Shown piece by piece: positions 1-7,905 of a DNA stretch of 64,000 bases. A model generated the notes under the pieces. That model was not told the origin of the DNA, did not search any database, and worked only from the letters and a program-made list of their open reading frames with translations. This stretch comes from Stenotrophomonas hibiscicola ATCC 19867 (GTDB lineage Bacteria > Pseudomonadota > Gammaproteobacteria > Xanthomonadales > Xanthomonadaceae): contig NZ_KB907498.1 in NCBI RefSeq assembly GCF_000382065.1, positions 564,714 through 628,713 of the forward strand. Direction: 5' to 3'. A program made the position numbers and the translations under genes. Numbering within the stretch: position 1 is the first letter of the stretch; each line of letters starts with the position of its first letter.

Positions 1-1
1 T

Positions 2-148
2 TCCAAGGGCTACGATCCGGGCGCCATCGACGGGGTGCTTACCCCTGAAACCCAATCGGCGCTGCGCATGTTCCAATTGGCCCACGGCATTCGAGCGACA
101 GGAACGATGACAACTCCGACGCTCGACGCACTCGGGGTGCGGCTCTAA
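2..148 (+). CDS. Peptidoglycan-binding domain protein, C-terminal end only
   Basis: The window opens inside this gene; 48 codons to a TAA are visible. The peptide has the pattern of a PG_binding_1 repeat: YDPGAIDGVLTPETQSALR followed by a short helix and a GTMTTPTLDALG turn. Such three-helix domains bind the cell wall and usually sit at the end of a hydrolase or secreted protein. The catalytic part, start and operon lie to the left and cannot be judged. It may belong to the accessory element or to the flanking chromosome. Confidence 0.7.
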   Translation, partial: SKGYDPGAIDGVLTPETQSALRMFQLAHGIRATGTMTTPTLDALGVRL

Positions 149-515
149 TCAGCTCGCCGGCACCATGCCGTGGCTTCCGCCTAATGCCAGGAGCTGACCA
201 CACACCAGCGTTCGTGAAGCCCCCCCTTCCCCGGGGAGCCTTGCCTGACACCCCGTGAGGTCGAGACCAGGATTTGATTGCGCATTACCCAGGCCATGGC
301 GTAAAGGCACACGGCGCAGCGCTTCGCTTGGGGGCACGCTCTCAAAGCATCCGCGTGCATCGATCCGGTGGGCAGGCTCTAGAGCCTTCCTCCGGGGCGC
401 AGAGCTTCGGCCGGAGTGAAACTCTTAACGGTTCATGGTGTAAGGTTGACCCAACTGGCTCCTCTCTGGCGCGAAATCCTTCGCCCCTGTGTCTAGCCCC
501 TCTCAGGTATGACAC
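149..515. other. Intergenic stretch without a supported gene
   Basis: About 370 bases between the peptidoglycan-binding gene and a small zinc-ribbon-like gene. Open frames here are short, overlap each other and have low-complexity translations. I see no RNA gene, repeat or clear promoter. Confidence 0.4.
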
Positions 516-815
516 ATGACACCCTCGACCGCTTTCCGGATCCTTCGGATTCGCCCTTTGCTGCGCCTGAATGGAACGATCGAGCGAGTGGAATCCCTAC
601 AGGCCAAGTGTGGCTCGTGTGGGGACGAATCGCGTATGTCGCATGGCCAAGGCCTTACCGATGCTGTGGGGGGGGTGGAGCTCACCTGTCCCGCATGCGC
701 GGTGACGGGGATTTTGACCGTAGACCAAGCGTGGGTTCTCTGGGGAGAGCAGATGAGAAAGGACAGGATCCTGGCGCTAGCGGGGCTGGTGCCCGAAGAT
801 CTAGATCGCACCTAG
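516..815 (+). CDS. Small protein with two CxxC pairs
   Basis: A 99-residue hypothetical protein. It carries KCGSCG near residue 32 and TCPAC near residue 57, a spacing that fits a zinc-ribbon or zinc-knuckle fold. The C-terminal third is charged and helical. No family is recognised. The last 15 bases overlap the 3' end of the opposing gene at 801-1415. The Cys pairs and the balanced composition support a real gene. No strong ribosome binding site is visible, so the start is uncertain. Confidence 0.45.
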   Translation: MTPSTAFRILRIRPLLRLNGTIERVESLQAKCGSCGDESRMSHGQGLTDAVGGVELTCPACAVTGILTVDQAWVLWGEQMRKDRILALAGLVPEDLDRT

Positions 816-1415
816 ATCTTGCATCACCGCCTGCCCATCGCGCAGCAACGTCGCCAGAAGCCGACCACCAGCCACCTGCCGCCCTACCCGCGCGTTAAGC
901 CAAGTGGCCTGGATTTTGCCGGCTGCGAGGACATCGGCTGGGGCAAAGCTCTCAGGCCTGCCGGCCAAGGGTTCTCCCGGCGAGGCCAAGCCGCCATCAA
1001 GGCACTGAACAATGGTAGGTCTGGTGCTGTCGTTCTTGGCGTACGCAGTTGCCATCATCCGACCATTCCTGGGCGACCAGCCCCCAAGAACCAGCTCAGT
1101 CCCGAGATGGTCAATCGGTAGGCGCGCTTCGGCAGCTGCCCTTACGTAGTTCGGCCACAGTTGGTCCAGCACCAAGCCCAGCTCCGCAGAAAGCTGTTCC
1201 ATCGTGAAATCTGCGCGGAAGCTCGCCTGAAGCGCCAGCTCGTAGACACGAAGAAAAAACTGCGTAGACCCGCGTGCGGCCATCACGAGATTGTGCTGCG
1301 GAATCAGGAGCATTTTGGCGCCCGAGGAGTGGGCGCCGGTCCGGGCATCCTCTGCCAGGGTGTCAACAGCAACGAGGAGCTGGCTAGGGCTCAGCAAGAC
1401 GTTGAGAATGCTCAT
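801..1415 (-). CDS. Ntn-hydrolase-like hypothetical protein
   Basis: A 204-residue protein without signal peptide or membrane segment. The N-terminal third (VAVDTLAEDARTG, then KMLLIPQHNLVMAARG) resembles the beta-strand pattern of proteasome/HslV-type N-terminal nucleophile hydrolases, in which a strand with an Asp precedes a small-residue-rich strand. No N-terminal Thr, Ser or Cys nucleophile is evident after the first Met, so catalysis cannot be claimed. It converges on the gene at 516-815. Its neighbours are orphan genes of the accessory region. Confidence 0.5.
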   Translation of the reverse strand: MSILNVLLSPSQLLVAVDTLAEDARTGAHSSGAKMLLIPQHNLVMAARGSTQFFLRVYELALQASFRADFTMEQLSAELGLVLDQLWPNYVRAAAEARLPIDHLGTELVLGGWSPRNGRMMATAYAKNDSTRPTIVQCLDGGLASPGEPLAGRPESFAPADVLAAGKIQATWLNARVGRQVAGGRLLATLLRDGQAVMQDLGAI

Positions 1416-1476
1416 TGTGTCTGCCTAATGACCTAGATGGACTATCTCTCGTATTCATCCTCAAGTCGAGTCCGCT

Positions 1477-1776
1477 ATGACGTACACCCTGGAGCAACTT
1501 GCTGAACGCCTGCACGCATGTGAGGTCGACTTAGAAGCGCATCCGGGATACCTCAAAGCGATGGAGTACGCTCTCGGCGCGACCATCGCCACCCACAGTG
1601 ATCCGCCATCATTGCGCCGGATCTGGGACCTGATGTTGGTGGAAGCGGCGGACACTCATGCCGGCCTCGATGGCCCGATCTTCACCGCTGCCTTTCAGCA
1701 GTCTCTTCGGATGCTCACCGAACAGATATCCCTGATGGACCCAGGCCCTACCAGCCAGCGCCCAATAGATCAGTAA
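1477..1776 (+). CDS. Hypothetical protein, 99 aa
   Basis: A soluble, helical, acidic protein beginning MTYTLEQLAERLHACEVDLE. No domain is recognised. Composition and periodic leucines support a real coding sequence. Its 3' end overlaps that of the opposing gene at 1748-2002 by 29 bases. No clear ribosome binding site is visible before the ATG. Confidence 0.45.
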   Translation: MTYTLEQLAERLHACEVDLEAHPGYLKAMEYALGATIATHSDPPSLRRIWDLMLVEAADTHAGLDGPIFTAAFQQSLRMLTEQISLMDPGPTSQRPIDQ

Positions 1777-2002
1777 GGATCTGCTCCAGCTTGGTGGCCG
1801 CCTCCCGCTGAGAGCTGACCTTGATCGAAAGGCCGCTTTGAGCGGGACCAGGACGAGTCTCAAACCGAGTGATGGTTCCACCCCCGTTTCCATCCACCTC
1901 CACTCTGGCGGTTATGATTCTGCCATTGGCGCTGAACGTCCAATCCTGGAAGGCGTGCATTTCTATGCTCGAAGCTGGGTTGTGCAGAATAACCTGCACC
2001 AA
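1748..2002 (-). CDS. Hypothetical protein, 84 aa
   Basis: A small protein with alternating hydrophobic residues suggesting a beta sheet (VQVILHNPASSIEMHAFQDW, then RIITARVEVDGNGGGTITRF) and a helical tail. No domain is recognised and no signal peptide is seen. It runs convergent to the gene at 1477-1776, with overlapping 3' ends. Confidence 0.4.
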   Translation of the reverse strand: MVQVILHNPASSIEMHAFQDWTFSANGRIITARVEVDGNGGGTITRFETRPGPAQSGLSIKVSSQREAATKLEQILTDLLGAGW

Positions 2003-2215
2003 CCGGCTCTAGGGCCACCCGGCTCGACAAGCCGCCCCCTGTTATGCGCCCAATCGCGGCGTTGTCGTCCTTGCTCGCGTCTCAAGATCCCGCACCGCAC
2101 CCTCGTTATCGCGGGGATCTTCGCCGCAGGTGCCATCAAGCGCTCCCGCATTGAAAGCAAACCCTCATCCTGAAACGAACCCCAGTTGCGCCCTCCTACG
2201 TGCCCACGGCGCGCA

Positions 2216-2659
2216 CTAGGCCTCGGCTGGCTCTCGGTGTCGGGCAACGAGCTCGGCGAGCTGCTCCATGCCCGTCACGGGCTCAAACCTGCCCTTCAAA
2301 CGCTGTGAGAAGTTGGTCCAGTCCGCTCGAACCAAGGTCTTCAAACAGGGAGTGGACACCCGCATGAACAGCAGAGGCTGATCGGAGAAGCGAAGCTTTT
2401 GGACAGCACCTCTAGCGAGCTGCACAAGCTCTGAGTGGATGTCCAGCGACTCCACATAGACCATCGTCGCACCTACCGCGCTGGCGGTCCCCTCAAGGTA
2501 GGTGAAAAAGCGGCTTCCATCGAAGCACACAACTGCGCGCGAACCACATGCCTCATTGAACTCAGCGCCGGCTGCCATCAGCTCGGCAATCCGCACTTCA
2601 GTCAGCTCCTCTACTGCTGAGCTTACAAAGACAACCGAGCAATTGAGCATGCCTAACAA
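2216..2659 (-). CDS. Degenerate BLUF-like domain protein
   Basis: A 147-residue protein whose first ~95 residues follow the BLUF flavin-photoreceptor pattern: an opening strand (SVVFVSSA), a helix, a strand pair with CFDGSRFFTYLEG, then a helix and a final strand. The FxxxLEG segment after a DG turn is typical of the family. The tyrosine of the usual YxS opening motif is Phe here and the usual Asn/Gln pair is not evident, so flavin photochemistry is doubtful. The last 50 residues are an unrecognised helical extension. A light-independent relative is as likely as a sensor. Confidence 0.5.
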   Translation of the reverse strand: MLGMLNCSVVFVSSAVEELTEVRIAELMAAGAEFNEACGSRAVVCFDGSRFFTYLEGTASAVGATMVYVESLDIHSELVQLARGAVQKLRFSDQPLLFMRVSTPCLKTLVRADWTNFSQRLKGRFEPVTGMEQLAELVARHREPAEA

Positions 2660-2868
2660 CCTCGAGTTAAGGCGTCAGCCTACGCCGCGCTTTGTGCTCT
2701 GGGTGTGCAGGAAGCAAAGGCGAAAGCGAGAGGTCACTCAGTCGCGGGACCTTCACGCTCGCGCAACTATTCTCGCCGACGCCGCTCAATGCTGAGCGGT
2801 CAAGAACGGCATCGGACTCTTCTTGCGCAACTCGCAGGAAGCGATCAGCCCAGAGTCATCGCCACTGC

Positions 2869-3234
2869 ATGATCAAGAGCAATCCCCTCCACGCTCCGCC
2901 CTTCGAACTAAACTCACCTCAATTCGTCTGGAAAACCAGGTTCAAGGACAAATGTGTCTATACCGGATGCGGAGTGGGTCTTCCCGGGCGAAGTGACAGC
3001 GATCACCGTGCCGAAGTCCACGCAACCAGGCAGGCGCTCGCAGCCCAGCTTGCGCATGTTCGGCTCTCGCAGTGCCACGAGGTGTTCGTCAGGAACACGA
3101 CTGCCGCATTGATCACCGTCCACCATTTCCTGTCCCAGGCGGCGGAGAAGGATGCTGTCTTCTTCCTCTGCGCAACTGCTGAGGTTGCCGGGGAGATCAT
3201 TGCGACACTCAACGTGGATGACAGACCGGCTTGA
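2869..3234 (+). CDS. Hypothetical protein, 121 aa
   Basis: The frame opens at 2692, but the part before the ATG at 2869 has a poor composition, so I place the start there. The C-terminal two thirds (from HRAEVHATRQALAAQL to IIATLNVDDRPA) look like folded protein with alternating helices and strands. No domain is recognised and no ribosome binding site is convincing. It could be a remnant. Confidence 0.3.
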   Translation: MIKSNPLHAPPFELNSPQFVWKTRFKDKCVYTGCGVGLPGRSDSDHRAEVHATRQALAAQLAHVRLSQCHEVFVRNTTAALITVHHFLSQAAEKDAVFFLCATAEVAGEIIATLNVDDRPA

Positions 3235-3407
3235 AGAAGGAAACTAGCAGTGGGAGATGAATCAGTTTACGGGATAGTGAGAGCTCGATAGCAGTTAAGC
3301 CTCAGATCGCAAATGGCTTGACACATTTTCAGATCCGCTACTCCGTATACCTTGCCAAGCTTCAGACGCATGGTTAGATGCTTCCATCTTCAACGGAGGC
3401 AGCAACG

Positions 3408-3611
3408 ATGGGCAACGTTCGCGGTAACAAGAAAGAACCACGCTTAGCTAGCGATTGGCGGCAGGCCACCGAGGCCATACCAATCTTGATCGTCGAACGG
3501 AACGAAGCTTCCGTCATGGGCACCGATGCATTGATCGCGGCGGCCCAATCGGGGCTCAGGGACGCCTGCGAGAACTGCCGGACGGCTTTGATCGAGCATC
3601 GAAGGGAGTAG
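3408..3611 (+). CDS. Small hypothetical protein, 67 aa
   Basis: An in-frame ATG exists at 3378, but the ATG at 3408 is preceded by ACGGAGG at good spacing, so 3408 is chosen. The protein starts MGNVRGNKKEPR (basic) and continues as an amphipathic helical protein with one CENC motif near the end. No family is recognised. Confidence 0.5.
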   Translation: MGNVRGNKKEPRLASDWRQATEAIPILIVERNEASVMGTDALIAAAQSGLRDACENCRTALIEHRRE

Positions 3612-3697
3612 GTGGCCATCGCCGCCGGCATCTTTCGCGAACCGCTGAAAAGGGGCATTTGCCCCCTTTGATGGTTGTCAGAAGCTGCCGGCACGCC

Positions 3698-4192
3698 TTA
3701 CAGACTGGTGGCCCGCCACACGCGCCCGATCAGCCCGCCCATGAGTGGCGCAATCGGGAAGACGGTGTAGAGGGCAGCCAACGCCAGCGGCGGGACAGAC
3801 ACGAAGAAGTTGCGTTCCGACTCGATCAGGCCAGGGTAGAAGATCCCTACACCGATGCTCGCCAGCTGGACGACCACCACGACCAGCGTGCCCATCAGTG
3901 CCCCCTTCCAAAAGCCCCCGCGCCTCGGTTCCAAGAAGGGATTGACCGCCCTGGCTGCCCGAACGCGCGCCGCCCGCCAGTTCAGCACGTAAAGCAGCAG
4001 GAGGAGCGCCAACACGCCGACTCCAGCCGAGAACGCCGCCACAGCCTGCCAGGCAAGCCCAAGCTCTCCAGAAATTTCTGCACCGCCTACGAAGGCGAGC
4101 AGGCCAGCGCCTCCAAGAAGGACCGTTGCGGGTGCGAGCAGGGCCCACTGCATATTGGACGCGGTCGAGTGAGAGCGAACGTGGACATTCAT
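3698..4192 (-). CDS. Inner-membrane protein with RRGGFWKG motif (copy 1)
   Basis: A 164-residue protein with about four hydrophobic segments (residues ~15-38, 46-70, 100-118, 132-155). A conserved cytoplasmic-looking loop PFLEPRRGGFWKGALMG precedes the third segment. The same loop occurs in the protein at 5998-6465, which has the same size and topology, so the two are paralogues in opposite orientation. Downstream of the secreted-protein/lipoprotein pair at 4238-5460 on the same strand, it may be co-transcribed with them. Function unknown. Confidence 0.6.
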   Translation of the reverse strand: MNVHVRSHSTASNMQWALLAPATVLLGGAGLLAFVGGAEISGELGLAWQAVAAFSAGVGVLALLLLLYVLNWRAARVRAARAVNPFLEPRRGGFWKGALMGTLVVVVVQLASIGVGIFYPGLIESERNFFVSVPPLALAALYTVFPIAPLMGGLIGRVWRATSL

Positions 4193-4237
4193 GGAACCTC
4201 CAAATGAGCGAAACCGAGGGCGGGTTACAGGGGCCGA

Positions 4238-4600
4238 TCAGGGCTTCTTCTGCGCATCAACAAGCAGCCACTGCCCTGCCCGCTTTTCAAACACCAGATC
4301 CGCTCGCGCCGGCACGGGTGCAGGACTCTCCTTGAGCTGGCGACCGCCCTGGAAACCGATCACATCGAGGGTGCCGCCCGTGACGCACGTCGTTCGTTCG
4401 GGCCCGCTCGGATGGCAGTCGGCGTTCAAGTCCTCCCAGCCACGCACTTCCACGCGCTGCCCTAGCTCGGCCACCAGGTTTTCGTTCAAATACTGCTCAT
4501 AACCCTTCGCCACCTGCTCCATCGACGGCCCTTGGTCCGCCTTGCTGCATGCGGCCAAGCCGACAATGGCTACTGCAGCGGCCACCATTCCACGCTTCAT
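4238..4600 (-). CDS. Small lipoprotein
   Basis: 120 residues beginning MKRGMVAAAVAIVGLAACSK. This is a lipoprotein signal peptide with lipobox LAAC, so the mature protein should be lipidated at Cys18. The rest is a single small domain with two further Cys (DCHPSG and TTCVTGG) that could form a disulphide in the periplasm. Its ATG overlaps the TGA of the upstream gene (ATGA at 4597-4600), so the two are translationally coupled. No family is recognised. Confidence 0.65.
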   Translation of the reverse strand: MKRGMVAAAVAIVGLAACSKADQGPSMEQVAKGYEQYLNENLVAELGQRVEVRGWEDLNADCHPSGPERTTCVTGGTLDVIGFQGGRQLKESPAPVPARADLVFEKRAGQWLLVDAQKKP

Positions 4601-5460
4601 GCACCTTCTCCTAGGTTCTTAGTGACGTCCACTTCGATCGTTTCGTTCCGATAGCCCAGGCTCACCTTCTCGACGGTCACGTCCATCTTGGGCTCCGTGC
4701 CGTCGATCCAAACCCGATTGACCGAGAAGACCACGCGGTCGTCTTGAAACGAGCGGCCTTGACGCGCGAGGTTAGCCGCTTCGGCCGGGTCCATCCGGAT
4801 CAGCAACCGGTAGCGCCCCGCGTTCGGCGGGCTGGACACGCCCGTGGGCGTCTTGCGAATCCAGGGGACGAAGTTCTTTCCCGTGACACTCAACCCAGCA
4901 AGCGAGATCTGCGGCATAGGCACGAACACTTCCATGACTTCTCGATCCGCGTTGTAGCTGACCCCACCCAGCGCTTTGAAGTTCGGGCGAACGGCATACC
5001 GCCGAATCCCTTTGAACCGCTCCAGGCGGGCGTCGAAGCCAGGCCCGAAGCGCTTCTCGATCGCCGCCGCAGGCGGCTCTGCCTCTTTGCTGCCCGTCGT
5101 CCTCTTTGCGGCCACCCAAGCCTGCCGCAAGCACCACTGCCGCTTTTCCGATGGCAACTGATAGGACGAATGGGCCATGGCCAACAGGCCCATGTCGCAC
5201 ATGTCGATCCCTTGTGCCCCCGTGGAAGACAGCCCTTCGCGCAGGTGCTGAGCACCCTCAAGGGTGTCCTCGTCCAGGTCCCAGTACATCCCGGCAGGTT
5301 CGGCGTACAGGGGGTGGGACACCTTGGCCTGTGACCCGGACTTTCCTGATAGGGCCCCTCCAATCTGACGAAGCAGGCCCGATGCGGTCGTGGATTGGGC
5401 GCTGGCGCCCGTCGATACGGCCAGCGCGAGCGCGCCAGCCAGAACTGCCCCGTTCTTCAT
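4597..5460 (-). CDS. Secreted hypothetical protein
   Basis: The open frame starts at 5508, but the ATG at 5460 follows a GAGGGG ribosome binding site and begins a clear Sec signal peptide (MKNGAVLAGALALAVSTG, cleavage near ASAQ). This gives 287 residues. The mature part has two Cys (MCDMG and WCLRQ) and a C-terminal beta-rich half. No catalytic motif is recognised. It is coupled to the lipoprotein gene at 4238 and divergent from the XRE regulator at 5548, which is a candidate regulator of the pair. Confidence 0.6.
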   Translation of the reverse strand: MKNGAVLAGALALAVSTGASAQSTTASGLLRQIGGALSGKSGSQAKVSHPLYAEPAGMYWDLDEDTLEGAQHLREGLSSTGAQGIDMCDMGLLAMAHSSYQLPSEKRQWCLRQAWVAAKRTTGSKEAEPPAAAIEKRFGPGFDARLERFKGIRRYAVRPNFKALGGVSYNADREVMEVFVPMPQISLAGLSVTGKNFVPWIRKTPTGVSSPPNAGRYRLLIRMDPAEAANLARQGRSFQDDRVVFSVNRVWIDGTEPKMDVTVEKVSLGYRNETIEVDVTKNLGEGA

Positions 5461-5547
5461 ACAGCCCCTCGTTCCTTTGGATGGACTTGCCACAGACTTA
5501 CGTGGCACGTAGAGTCTACCCGGGACGTAGGCCTTGCGTCATGATCG

Positions 5548-5955
5548 GTGCATGCTTGCACTGCATCCGTTCAGCCTGTGACTACGCCGACAACTCCGCG
5601 AGCGATCGTGGCGGCGCGACTGCGCCAAGCCAGGATCCTTCGAGGCTTCAGCCAGCGCGAAGTGGGGGTCAGGATGGGCCTGGACAAAGACACCGCATCG
5701 GCTCGCATCAGTCGCTATGAAAGCGAGTCAATGACGGTGAGCCTGGAAGCACTGTTTGAGCTTGCGCAGGCACTGGGCGTGCCGCCGGCTTACTTGCTGG
5801 CGACGACGCCGGCGATGGCCGACGCGATTTTGGCACTGGGCATTCAAAGCGAGGCCCAGCAGGCCAAGCTGTCTCAAGCCCTCGAAGGGCTCGCCGCGCT
5901 CCCTCCGGGGAGGCGGAAGCAAGCCATTGACCGCCTCTTAGCGCATCCCGAATAG
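5548..5955 (+). CDS. XRE-family helix-turn-helix regulator
   Basis: A 135-residue DNA-binding protein. Residues ~20-75 form a Cro/C1-type helix-turn-helix: ARLRQARILRGFSQREVG, a short loop with DTASARISRYE, then VSLEALFELAQALGVPP. The C-terminal helix pair probably mediates dimerisation. The first start is a GTG at 5548; a GTG at 5578 would shorten the protein by 10 residues, and neither has a strong ribosome binding site. It is divergent from the secreted-protein operon and 42 bases upstream of a membrane-protein gene, either of which it may control. Confidence 0.75.
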   Translation: MHACTASVQPVTTPTTPRAIVAARLRQARILRGFSQREVGVRMGLDKDTASARISRYESESMTVSLEALFELAQALGVPPAYLLATTPAMADAILALGIQSEAQQAKLSQALEGLAALPPGRRKQAIDRLLAHPE

Positions 5956-5997
5956 GCAACCGCGGTAGTTTGCCCGGGCGCAAGCGGCACCGCGACT

Positions 5998-6465
5998 GTG
6001 GCGAATTGGATACAGCTCGCCGCCCGGCTGCCAGCGATCTTCTTGAAATTTCGGTCACCCGGCCTGTTGTTCTTAGCCGGCGGCCTCGACGACCTGCAGC
6101 AGCGCGCCCCGTTGGGCTGGCTCGCCATCGCGGGCGGCTTGGCCACCTGGGCCTCGTTGGGGTTTCTCTACTGGATCAACGCCCGGGCCTACCGACGCCA
6201 GGAAGAAACCGAGCGGCAACCGTACGCCCCTCCCTCGCCTAAGCGGGGTGGGTTCTGGAAAGGGTTCTTCGTGACCTGGGCCATCGTGGTAGCCGCCCAC
6301 TTGGCCGCTTTCCTCGGAATGGGCTTTGCCGACCTGGTGCCACGTCCTGAGCAAGTCCGGGCGATATTCAGCTTGCTGTCCCTGGCGTTGGTGCCGGCGC
6401 ACGTGGTGATGCCGGTCCTGGGCGGGGCCGTCTACGGCCTGGTCCGGTCGACGGCATTGAGGTAG
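5998..6465 (+). CDS. Inner-membrane protein with RRGGFWKG-like motif (copy 2)
   Basis: 155 residues from a GTG start. There are about four hydrophobic segments and a central loop SPKRGGFWKGFFVTW that matches the loop of the membrane protein at 3698-4192, including its place just before the third segment. The ends diverge strongly, so this is an old duplication or two separate acquisitions of one family. It follows the XRE gene on the same strand with a short gap. Function unknown. Confidence 0.55.
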   Translation: MANWIQLAARLPAIFLKFRSPGLLFLAGGLDDLQQRAPLGWLAIAGGLATWASLGFLYWINARAYRRQEETERQPYAPPSPKRGGFWKGFFVTWAIVVAAHLAAFLGMGFADLVPRPEQVRAIFSLLSLALVPAHVVMPVLGGAVYGLVRSTALR

Positions 6466-6492
6466 ACCTCTTCAACCTGCTTCAGCCCTTCC

Positions 6493-6710
6493 CAGGACCT
6501 TTCGGATTCGTCGTCGGGCCGCTCATGGTCCGAAGCGCAAGCCGGAAGGCGGAACCGCGGCATCCGGCCGAGCCCCGCGTGGACCAGGCGCGAGACAATG
6601 GATTGCCTGGTGGCAGTGGTGGGCCATGATGGTACTCAGCCTGATGGGCATTGGGGGCATTTGCCATGCTGAGCCGGTTGCCGATGTTCCTTTTCGTGCT
6701 TCACGGACAA
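6493..6710 (+). pseudogene. Decayed membrane-protein gene remnant (copy 1)
   Basis: No intact frame. Translated pieces read GPFGFVVGPLMVRSASRKAE and, further on, WWAMMVLSLMGIGGI, with stops and frame changes between. The same succession of pieces occurs at 7264-7566, so this is a degraded copy of the same unidentified gene, lacking the C-terminal part kept in the other copy. Confidence 0.5.
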
Positions 6711-6744
6711 CAGACCCGAGCCTAGAAGCCTTCGCAGAATCAAA

Positions 6745-6768
6745 AAGCCCCCCTAAATGGGGGGCCTT
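6745..6768 (-). terminator. Rho-independent terminator of the GrlR-like gene
   Basis: On the minus strand a CCCCCC/GGGGGG stem with an ATTTA loop, extended by flanking pairs, is followed by a T-run. It lies 15-40 bases past the stop of the gene at 6783-7115. Confidence 0.7.
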
Positions 6769-6782
6769 CTCCTTTCTGACAC

Positions 6783-7115
6783 CTAAACTGCGGGGGCCAA
6801 GAAACGCCCCTCGACTGCGAGAGTAGCTTCGGGACGCCCAACAATGCTGCCCTTAGCGCTAAAGCCAGACGCCGTTGCGCTGCCCCGGAACTCAAGCTCG
6901 AACTGGTCCAGCCCGCCAAAGACAGATTCAGAGCCCGGATCCCAGCGCTTAATGGTCAGCTTGGCCATGAAGCCGCCATCGTTGCTCTGCTTAAATCCTG
7001 AATACGTGTATCCAGAGTCGCCACCATTGACGCCCTCCCCCTTGAATACAGCGATACCCTCACCCACGCCCTGCATGTTCGACGAGAAGCGCACGTGGTA
7101 AATGCCGTCTTTCAT
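6783..7115 (-). CDS. GrlR-like regulatory protein
   Basis: 110 residues. The ATG at 7115 is preferred over a GTG two codons upstream because GGAGG sits seven bases before it. The opening MKDGIYHVRFSSN, then GEGIAVFKGEGVNGGDSGY, matches the first strands of the GrlR family. GrlR is known as the small beta-barrel partner that holds back the T3SS activator GrlA in enteropathogens, and relatives occur widely in species without that system. No GrlA or secretion genes are adjacent here, so the partner is unknown. The gene is monocistronic with its own terminator. Confidence 0.65.
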   Translation of the reverse strand: MKDGIYHVRFSSNMQGVGEGIAVFKGEGVNGGDSGYTYSGFKQSNDGGFMAKLTIKRWDPGSESVFGGLDQFELEFRGSATASGFSAKGSIVGRPEATLAVEGRFLAPAV

Positions 7116-7263
7116 CGTCACACCTCCACTTGGTTGGAGGCCCCATTAGATCACCTCGTCTCAACTGCCGCGACGCCCAGCAGCCAGTTTTAGGGGGGGG
7201 TGGCACGTTTCGTGCCATGAACCAGGATCGCATGCTTTTGGATAGAATCTAGCCCACGAAAAG

Positions 7264-7566
7264 GTCCTCGGACCTTTCGGACTCGTCCTTGGGCCGGTCT
7301 TGGTCCGACGCGCAAGCCAGAAGGCGGCTTCGCGGTATCCGGTTTGGGCGCGCGTGGCTCCTGCCTGGTGACACTAGGTTCACTTAGTGACAATGGTGGA
7401 CCACGACGGTGCTGAGCCTGGTGGGCGCGTTTAGCCCTTCGTTGCCCTAAGCGGGCTGCCGGTGTTCCTGCTCGTGCTCTACGCACAGCTCACTCAACAA
7501 ATGCGTCGCAAGTATGGAGCCGATTTGCGCCGCGATGAGCGGCCCATCTTTCTGGCCAACGAATAG
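7264..7566 (+). pseudogene. Decayed membrane-protein gene remnant (copy 2)
   Basis: Pieces in different frames read LGPFGLVLGPVLVRR, WWTTTVLSLVG, and an open C-terminal part from about 7459 (LPVFLLVLYAQLTQQMRRK to a stop at 7566). The order and sequence match copy 1 at 6493-6710. The parent was probably a small membrane protein with a charged C-terminal tail; I do not recognise the family. Confidence 0.5.
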
Positions 7567-7662
7567 GTGATTAAGGGTGATGTCTCGCTAAGGGGAAATG
7601 TACTTGACTTGTGCCAAAGCTTTGCTAATAAGGCCCATCTTCCATTGCAAGCCAGTTGACAC

Positions 7663-7905
7663 ATGAAAATCGAAGACTTCTGGACCCAGTCTTACTTGGC
7701 AGCGCTTACACGGGTCGGCCCGGCTGATGCAAAAGCAGAGGCTGACGAATCAGTGCGCATCGCAACCGCCCATTGGCAGGAACACCTCTACTCTTGGGGG
7801 CCTTCGGTAACCCCCCGTTGGCAAGATCAGAACATTTATCGGGTACCGAAGATGTATCCGGCTGGCAACAACGGCGTCACGGCCGAGGGCCACGACGACG
7901 CTTAG
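7663..7905 (+). CDS. Hypothetical protein, 80 aa
   Basis: A small soluble protein beginning MKIEDFWTQSYLAALTRVG, with an amphipathic N-terminal half and a polar tail. No domain is recognised. Its last 29 bases overlap the 3' end of the opposing gene at 7877-8398. No convincing Shine-Dalgarno sequence precedes the ATG. Confidence 0.45.
   Translation: MKIEDFWTQSYLAALTRVGPADAKAEADESVRIATAHWQEHLYSWGPSVTPRWQDQNIYRVPKMYPAGNNGVTAEGHDDA

Noticed and set aside
1963..2247. Minus-strand frame between the BLUF-like gene and its neighbour
   Set aside because: No ribosome binding site, Arg-rich composition and overlap with a better supported gene.
3455..4207. Long plus-strand frame (250 aa) across the membrane-protein gene
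   Set aside because: Its translation is rich in Arg, His and Gln with no hydrophobic order; the minus-strand membrane protein explains the sequence better.
7190..7486. Minus-strand 98-aa frame across the decayed repeat
   Set aside because: The plus-strand pieces match copy 1 of the repeat; the minus frame has no such match.
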